NCBI RefSeq assembly: GCF_001456115.1
Contig: NZ_CP013264.1
Coordinates: forward strand, 3,552,501 to 3,616,500
Length of the DNA: 64,000 nucleotides
Direction of reading: 5' to 3'
Origin: Sphingobium baderi
GTDB taxonomy: Bacteria; Pseudomonadota; Alphaproteobacteria; Sphingomonadales; Sphingomonadaceae
Part shown: in pieces, positions 59,797 to 64,000 of the stretch
Layout of the letters: every line of letters starts with the position of its first letter
Numbering within the stretch: position 1 is the stretch's first letter
The notes under the pieces: generated by a model
Seen by the model: the letters and a program-made list of their open reading frames with translations, nothing else
Databases searched by the model: none
Told to the model about the DNA's origin: nothing
Made by a program: the position numbers and the translations under genes

Positions 59797-60548
59797 ACAA
59801 GGGCGCGGCCTTTGTGGTTGGTGGGACGGGTGGCCTTGGCAGCGCCATCTGCCGCCGCCTGTCAACCGAATGGGACAATATCGCCATCGGCTATCGTTCC
59901 AGCCGCGAGAAAGCGCTGGCGGTCGCGGCATCCTTGCAGAATGGCATCGGTCAGGCGCTTCCCGTTTCCTGCGATCTATCCAACCGCGACTCCATAGAAG
60001 CGGGCATCCGCGCGACCGTCGATCGGTTCGGCACCATCGGCACCATGATCTTTGCCAGCGGGGTCGAGATACCCCAGCCTTTCGTCAGCAAGATCAGCGA
60101 AGAGCAATGGCGCGAAGTGATCGAGATCGAACTGATCGGCTTTACCCGCATCGTGTCTGCAACCCTTCCCCATTTCCGTACCCAGGGTTTCGGCAATTTC
60201 GTCGCGGTCGTTTCGGTCGCCAATTACTGCTTCCCGCCCGGTGATGCCCTTTCCTCCGTTCCCAAGGCAGGGATGGAAGCATTGGGCCGCGCGGTCGCCA
60301 AGGAGGAAGGCCGCTATGGCATTCGGGCCAATATGGTCGCGCCGGGGATCATCGATGCCGGTTTGGGCGCCGATTTCCTCAAGTCGCTTTATTCACCTGA
60401 AATATGGGAAACGCAGCGCAAGCGCATAGCCTTGCAATGTTTCGGTAGTGGTGAAGATATCGCTGAATCCGTGGCTTTCCTGGCTTCCGACAAGGCGAAA
60501 TATGTGACCGGTCAAACCTTGATCGTCGATGGAGGCTTCAGCCTCTAA
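59793..60548 (+). CDS. SDR-like protein lacking the catalytic tyrosine
   Basis: A 251-residue SDR-fold protein with FVVGGTGGLGSAICRRLS, and Arg in GYRSSREKA after strand 2 for NADP(H). FASG replaces NNAG. The YxxxK pair is replaced by SSVPK, Ser in place of Tyr with the Lys kept. The C-terminal GQTLIVDGGFSL is intact. It may bind cofactor without ordinary SDR catalysis, or use another residue. It is the last gene in a run starting at 56343 and overlaps the hydrolase gene. Confidence 0.8.
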   Translation: MNKGAAFVVGGTGGLGSAICRRLSTEWDNIAIGYRSSREKALAVAASLQNGIGQALPVSCDLSNRDSIEAGIRATVDRFGTIGTMIFASGVEIPQPFVSKISEEQWREVIEIELIGFTRIVSATLPHFRTQGFGNFVAVVSVANYCFPPGDALSSVPKAGMEALGRAVAKEEGRYGIRANMVAPGIIDAGLGADFLKSLYSPEIWETQRKRIALQCFGSGEDIAESVAFLASDKAKYVTGQTLIVDGGFSL

Positions 60549-60649
60549 AAGCCGGCATTGCCGTGACATTATCGCAAGTTCGGGAATTCAGTTCGGGCCA
60601 GCTTACGCTACATGGTTGCGCTGCCGCCTGAAGCGTTTTGGGTATCTCC

Positions 60650-60790
60650 CTAGCGCATACGCCCGCCAGCAGGCGAATAGTACGCTTTCAGATCGCGCAG
60701 AGCCTTAATAGAGGCGTAGACGGTTGATCGATCCCTATCCAAAAGCTTGCTGGCCCGGCGCGCTATCGATGCGCGCCGGGCCGGCATGTC
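60650..60790 (-). pseudogene. Possible recombinase-type HTH remnant
   Basis: The minus-strand frame downstream of the SnoaL gene ends SKLLDRDRSTVYASIKALRD and then stops. SKLL-x-RSTVY is like the C-terminal HTH of serine resolvases (A-x-LLG-x-SRSTVYR). No catalytic domain is present and the start of this frame overlaps another gene, so at most it is the tail of a dead recombinase. The hairpin at 60752-60782 lies inside the same frame, which lowers confidence. Confidence 0.2.
60752..60782 (-). terminator. Perfect 12-bp GC hairpin after the SnoaL gene
   Basis: GGCCCGGCGCGC-TATCGAT-GCGCGCCGGGCC, 10 nt after the SnoaL stop on the minus strand. Beyond it the minus strand reads AGCAAGCTTTT, a weak T-run. 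Confidence 0.65.
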
Positions 60791-60792
60791 GA

Positions 60793-61317
60793 TTATTTGT
60801 AAGGATCGACCGGCTGCGGAACGTTGATGACTTCCAGATCCTTCAGCATGGTCAACACGTCGGAGATCGAATAGATATGGTCGATCTTGTCGCCGCGGAA
60901 ACGCAGCCAGGAGAACCACAGGACATTGAGGTCATTCCCGGTCGGCTGGACGCCCATGTAAGGACCGCCGGTGTGCTTGCCATGGTGGTGGCACAGGACG
61001 CAGATCTCGTCCTCGCCGCGGCCCCATGCCTTCAGCGTGCGATAGAGGCTGGGCGGGAAAGTCTTGTAAAGGCCCTGCGGCGAGGTCTTCCAGACATGAT
61101 AGGTGCCCAGGTCAGGCCGGTTGGGATTGTCATAGGTCATGGTGTCGGTGTTGAAGAACCGGTCCATGCCGTCCCAATCGCCGCGGTTGATGACCTCGTG
61201 CAGGTCCATCCAGTGATTGACCATGAACGCCTGCCGCTCGGTCAGCCCGGCGGTGATTTCTGCCCGCTTATCCTTGGACAGGACGAAATCGGCTTCCGTG
61301 AACGGGGCAAGGCCCAT
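60793..61317 (-). CDS. SnoaL/NTF2-like protein, paralogue of that at 22339
   Basis: A 174-residue NTF2-fold protein. NHWMDLHEVINRGDWDGMDRFF, NPNRPDLGTYHVWKTSP, LYKTF, HTGGPYMGVQPTGN, ISDVLTMLKD and VPQPVDPYK match the protein at 22339 block for block. Unlike that protein it has a His-rich stretch (CHHHGKHTGG). The function is unknown. AAGGAG lies before the ATG at 61317, which is preferred to the upstream codon at 61383. It is a single gene with a strong hairpin after it, divergent from another SnoaL gene. Confidence 0.82.
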   Translation of the reverse strand: MGLAPFTEADFVLSKDKRAEITAGLTERQAFMVNHWMDLHEVINRGDWDGMDRFFNTDTMTYDNPNRPDLGTYHVWKTSPQGLYKTFPPSLYRTLKAWGRGEDEICVLCHHHGKHTGGPYMGVQPTGNDLNVLWFSWLRFRGDKIDHIYSISDVLTMLKDLEVINVPQPVDPYK

Positions 61318-61440
61318 AATAATCTCCTTGATAAAATGGTCCGCGGGATCGCCCCGGGGGTGCCGTTTCATCCCCATAGCCACCCCCCTCTACACCTACC
61401 TAATGGAAGGCGGCGTGCGTCCCGCACTGTGTCAGCAACA

Positions 61441-61452
61441 ATTCTATAGAAT
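61441..61452. promoter_or_regulatory. Perfect palindrome ATTCTATAGAAT
   Basis: A 12-bp perfect palindrome in the divergent gap between two SnoaL genes, 13 nt before the plus-strand ATG and just ahead of its AAGGAGAGG ribosome site. It may be an operator or a -10 region by chance. Confidence 0.3.
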
Positions 61453-61464
61453 AAAGGAGAGGCT

Positions 61465-61920
61465 ATGACACTGACCCTGCAGGAAATGTCTGATCGGTTC
61501 GAAATTCAGGACCTGATCGTCGGCTATTGCTACGCTGTCGATACACGCGATTGGGACGCGCTGGACCGCTATTTCACCGAAGATGCGGTGATCGACTATT
61601 CGGAAATGGTGGGCATCGTCGGCGGACTGGCGGAAATCAAGACGTTCCTTGCGGAGAGTCTGGCACCGATTCCCGCCTTCCAACACGCGGTTTCGACCAC
61701 CCAGTATCAGATTGAGGGCGACCGGGCAAAGACCAAGACGGCCTGCTACAATCCGATGACCGTCAGTGACGGCGAAACGACCGATACGCTGGTCTTTGGC
61801 CTCTGGTATCATCATGAATTCGTTCGCACCGGGCAAGGCTGGAAGATCAGCCGACTCTATGAACAGAAATGCTATCGGCTGAACGTCCCGGACTGGCTCG
61901 CGGCGCAATTGCCCGCCTGA
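61465..61920 (+). CDS. SnoaL/NTF2-like protein
   Basis: A 151-residue NTF2-fold protein of the same broad group as those at 15554 and 42478. It has FEIQDLIVGYCYAVDTRDWDALDRYFTEDAVIDYSE at the start and ends YHHEFVRTGQGWKISRLYEQKCYRLNVPDW. The Tyr/Asp/His positions of SnoaL-like cyclases or scytalone-dehydratase relatives may be present, but I cannot assign them. AAGGAGAGG lies before the ATG. A quinoprotein dehydrogenase gene follows after 36 nt on the same strand. Confidence 0.82.
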   Translation: MTLTLQEMSDRFEIQDLIVGYCYAVDTRDWDALDRYFTEDAVIDYSEMVGIVGGLAEIKTFLAESLAPIPAFQHAVSTTQYQIEGDRAKTKTACYNPMTVSDGETTDTLVFGLWYHHEFVRTGQGWKISRLYEQKCYRLNVPDWLAAQLPA

Positions 61921-61956
61921 TCCTGCCATAGTTTAGCCAGATCCCCGGGGGGCCCG

Positions 61957-64000
61957 ATGCAACGCTTTCTGAATGTTCTTTTCCTTCTGTTGATGTGCCT
62001 CGTCGGCCTGTCTCTATTATGGCTGGGAGGACGTCTGGCGTTGCTCGGCGGATCGATCTGGTATGTTTTCTCTGGCCTTGTCATGGTCGTTACGGCCTAT
62101 CTTGGCTGCCGCAGGTCGGCTCTGTCCGTTACCGTCTATTGGGCTTTTCTGGCAGCCAATCTGTGCTGGGCGCTTTGGGAGGTCGGGTTGGATGGCTGGG
62201 CGCTTGCCCCCCGGCTCGCCATGCCTGTCGCCATGGGCCTTTATATGCTCACCCCCTTCTATCGGCGGCACGTCGGGCTTGCCGGACGATTCGTCGGCGC
62301 GCGCATCATGTGGCCCGGCCTTTTGCTGCTGTTGGTCGGCGCAGTCGGCACCGCCTTCTGGATCGATCGATCGCCGACGGCCGACAGCGACATCTGGGGA
62401 GCCGGGCCTTCGCAAACGACCGATGGCGACTGGATCGCCTATGGGAACGATCGCGGCGGATCGCGCTTTTCGCCGCTGGCTCAGATCACACCTGCCAATG
62501 TGGGCAATCTGGAAAAGGCCTGGACCTTTCACACCGGAAAGCTGAGCGACGGCAAGCAGGGCTCCGCCTTTCAGGCCAACCCGCTCAAGGTGAGCAATCG
62601 CCTGTTCCTCTGCGCTGGCAATAATGATGTGATCGCGCTCGATCCGGAAACGGGTCGGCAATTGTGGCGGCATCATCTGAAGACCGATCTTGCGGGCGTC
62701 TATGGTCTCGTCTGCCGCGGCGTCACTTATTATCGCGTCCCGCAGGCAACGGGGGTTTGCGCCGAGCGCATCTATACCGCGACGCTTGACGCCCGGCTGA
62801 TCGCACTCGACGCCGCGACCGGCAGCCTCTGCCCCGGCTTCGGACGGGGCGGCCAGGTGGATCTGAAGGTCGGATTGGGCAACGTCGACAAGGGCTATTA
62901 TTTCGTTACCTCGCCCCCCGCGCTGGTACGGGGCCGCCTCGTGCTAGGCGGTTGGGTGATGGATGGCCAGAAAATCAAGGAACCTTCAGGCGTCGTCCGG
63001 GCATTCGATGCCGTCACGGGCGATTTTTCCTGGGCTTTCGACATTGGTCGACCCGACGAGCACGGCCTGCCGCCATCCGGCGCTATCTTTACGCCTGGCA
63101 CGCCCAATAGCTGGGCACCGATGAGTTCGGACGAAGCACTGGGGCTTGTCTATGTACCCACAGGCAATGCCACGCCGGATTATTTCGGGGGGCATCGCAC
63201 GGCCAATGATGACCGTTATTCCAGTGCCGTGCTGGCGCTGGACGCGGAAAGCGGCGCGGTACGCTGGTCGTTCCAGACAACGCATCATGACCTGTGGGAC
63301 TATGATGTTCCTGCCCAGCCCACCCTGGTCGATCTTCCCGGCGGCGTGCGCGGTCTGCTCCAGCCGACCAAGCGCGGGGAAATCTTCTTCCTCGACCGCG
63401 CAACCGGCAAGCCCATATTGCCGGTTGAGGAACGCCCCGTCCCTCAGGGCGCCGTCCCCGGCGAACGGCTGTCGAAGACCCAGCCCTATTCGGTCGCCAT
63501 CCCCAGCTTCGGCGGCCCTCGCCCTACAGAAAGGGGCATGTGGGGCCTCACCCCCATCGATCAGGCGATGTGCCGCATCCGTTTTCGGCAGGCACGCTTC
63601 GATGGCGACATGACGCCTCTGTCGACCGATCATCCGACCGTCACCTGGCCAGGTTATCTGGGCGGGATCGACTGGGGCGGCGTATCGGTCGACCCCCGGC
63701 GCGGCCTGATGATCGTGAACAACAATCAGGTCGCCAACTATAATCGCCTGATACCAAGGGCCGATGCCGACCGGCAGGGCATCAAACCGATGAACGCCGA
63801 GCATATGAGCGATGTCGGCGGTCCGGTCGCGCAGATGGGCGTGCCCTACGCCGCCCATATCGCACCTTTCCTCTCGCCGCTGGCCATTCCCTGCCAACAG
63901 CCACCTTATGGGCGCATCAACGCCGTCGATCTCAAAACCGGCAAACTGGTCTGGAGCAGGATATTCGGCACCTCACGCGACAGCGGCCCGCTGGCCCTGC
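61957..64000 (+). CDS. gcd: Membrane-bound PQQ-dependent dehydrogenase (glucose dehydrogenase type), 3' end outside the window
   Basis: The first 681 residues of a quinoprotein of the membrane glucose dehydrogenase family. The N-terminus carries about five hydrophobic helices (residues 1-125). A periplasmic PQQ propeller begins with DWIAYGNDRGGSRFSPL. Key marks are LDPETGRQLW, the active-site THHDLWDYDVPAQPTLVD near residue 440 and QPTKRGEIFFLDRATGKP, with the Lys that contacts PQQ. It would oxidise a sugar or cyclic alcohol and pass electrons to ubiquinone. PQQ synthesis genes are not in the window, and the substrate need not be glucose in this context. Confidence 0.88.
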   Translation, partial: MQRFLNVLFLLLMCLVGLSLLWLGGRLALLGGSIWYVFSGLVMVVTAYLGCRRSALSVTVYWAFLAANLCWALWEVGLDGWALAPRLAMPVAMGLYMLTPFYRRHVGLAGRFVGARIMWPGLLLLLVGAVGTAFWIDRSPTADSDIWGAGPSQTTDGDWIAYGNDRGGSRFSPLAQITPANVGNLEKAWTFHTGKLSDGKQGSAFQANPLKVSNRLFLCAGNNDVIALDPETGRQLWRHHLKTDLAGVYGLVCRGVTYYRVPQATGVCAERIYTATLDARLIALDAATGSLCPGFGRGGQVDLKVGLGNVDKGYYFVTSPPALVRGRLVLGGWVMDGQKIKEPSGVVRAFDAVTGDFSWAFDIGRPDEHGLPPSGAIFTPGTPNSWAPMSSDEALGLVYVPTGNATPDYFGGHRTANDDRYSSAVLALDAESGAVRWSFQTTHHDLWDYDVPAQPTLVDLPGGVRGLLQPTKRGEIFFLDRATGKPILPVEERPVPQGAVPGERLSKTQPYSVAIPSFGGPRPTERGMWGLTPIDQAMCRIRFRQARFDGDMTPLSTDHPTVTWPGYLGGIDWGGVSVDPRRGLMIVNNNQVANYNRLIPRADADRQGIKPMNAEHMSDVGGPVAQMGVPYAAHIAPFLSPLAIPCQQPPYGRINAVDLKTGKLVWSRIFGTSRDSGPLAL

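Noticed and set aside
1..64000. CRISPR arrays, tRNA or rRNA genes, insertion sequences
   Set aside because: No regularly spaced repeats, cloverleaf-like segments or intact transposase frames were noticed on reading both strands.

Overview
The window looks like the chromosome or a megaplasmid of a sphingomonad alphaproteobacterium (Sphingobium, Novosphingobium or Sphingomonas type). This is inferred from the high GC content, a TonB-dependent receptor with a C-terminal Phe, ACS-type MFS carriers, and the mix of Rieske, VOC, SDR, SnoaL, sulfotransferase and acyl-CoA genes. It reads as one large catabolic region. I saw no rRNA, tRNA, CRISPR array, phage gene or intact insertion sequence.

Layout. 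1-8.3 kb: the 5' part of a cytochrome P450 gene, a TonB-dependent receptor, an AraC regulator, two MFS carriers and a CMD-like protein (uptake and entry). 8.4-9.4 kb: a small exported protein and a TetR regulator. 9.4-19.5 kb: a minus-strand run of VOC, DUF1214, SDR, sulfotransferase, APH-like kinase, F420-type LLM oxidoreductase, SnoaL and tyrosine-phosphatase genes. 19.6-25.6 kb: a second AraC, a second sulfotransferase, a putidaredoxin-like ferredoxin, a SnoaL protein, a TetR regulator and a two-gene Rieske-type oxygenase whose redox and catalytic centres lie on separate polypeptides. 25.7-34.7 kb: three LLM oxidoreductases, a KstD-like flavoprotein and an overlapping operon of LLM, fbiC, SDR and F420:NADPH oxidoreductase. 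34.8-36.8 kb: an alpha-methylacyl-CoA racemase and a BKACE enzyme. 36.9-39.6 kb: a large ATP-dependent LuxR (LAL) regulator. 39.8-49.3 kb: an MDR/SDR operon facing a beta-oxidation operon (thiolase, bifunctional hydratase/dehydrogenase, acyl-CoA dehydrogenase, MaoC, SDR). 49.5-60.5 kb: an acyl-CoA ligase, a GntR regulator, then a ring-cleavage module (FAH hydrolase, extradiol dioxygenase, alpha/beta hydrolase) followed by another acyl-CoA dehydrogenase and a split MaoC hydratase. 60.8-64 kb: two SnoaL proteins and the 5' part of a membrane PQQ glucose-type dehydrogenase.

How it may work together (inference): a cyclic, methyl-branched compound enters by the TonB receptor and MFS carriers. It is oxidised by P450, ferredoxin, Rieske-type, KstD-like and F420H2-dependent enzymes, cleaved by the extradiol dioxygenase, activated by the CoA ligase and shortened by racemase-assisted beta-oxidation.

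Three things stand out. First, the two adjacent Rieske-family proteins have complementary losses. Second, a local F420-precursor and F420-recycling operon sits beside four LLM enzymes. Third, a 16-bp palindrome, CCTATC-N4-GATAGG, recurs upstream of the LAL regulator and of four other transcription units, suggesting a common regulon.
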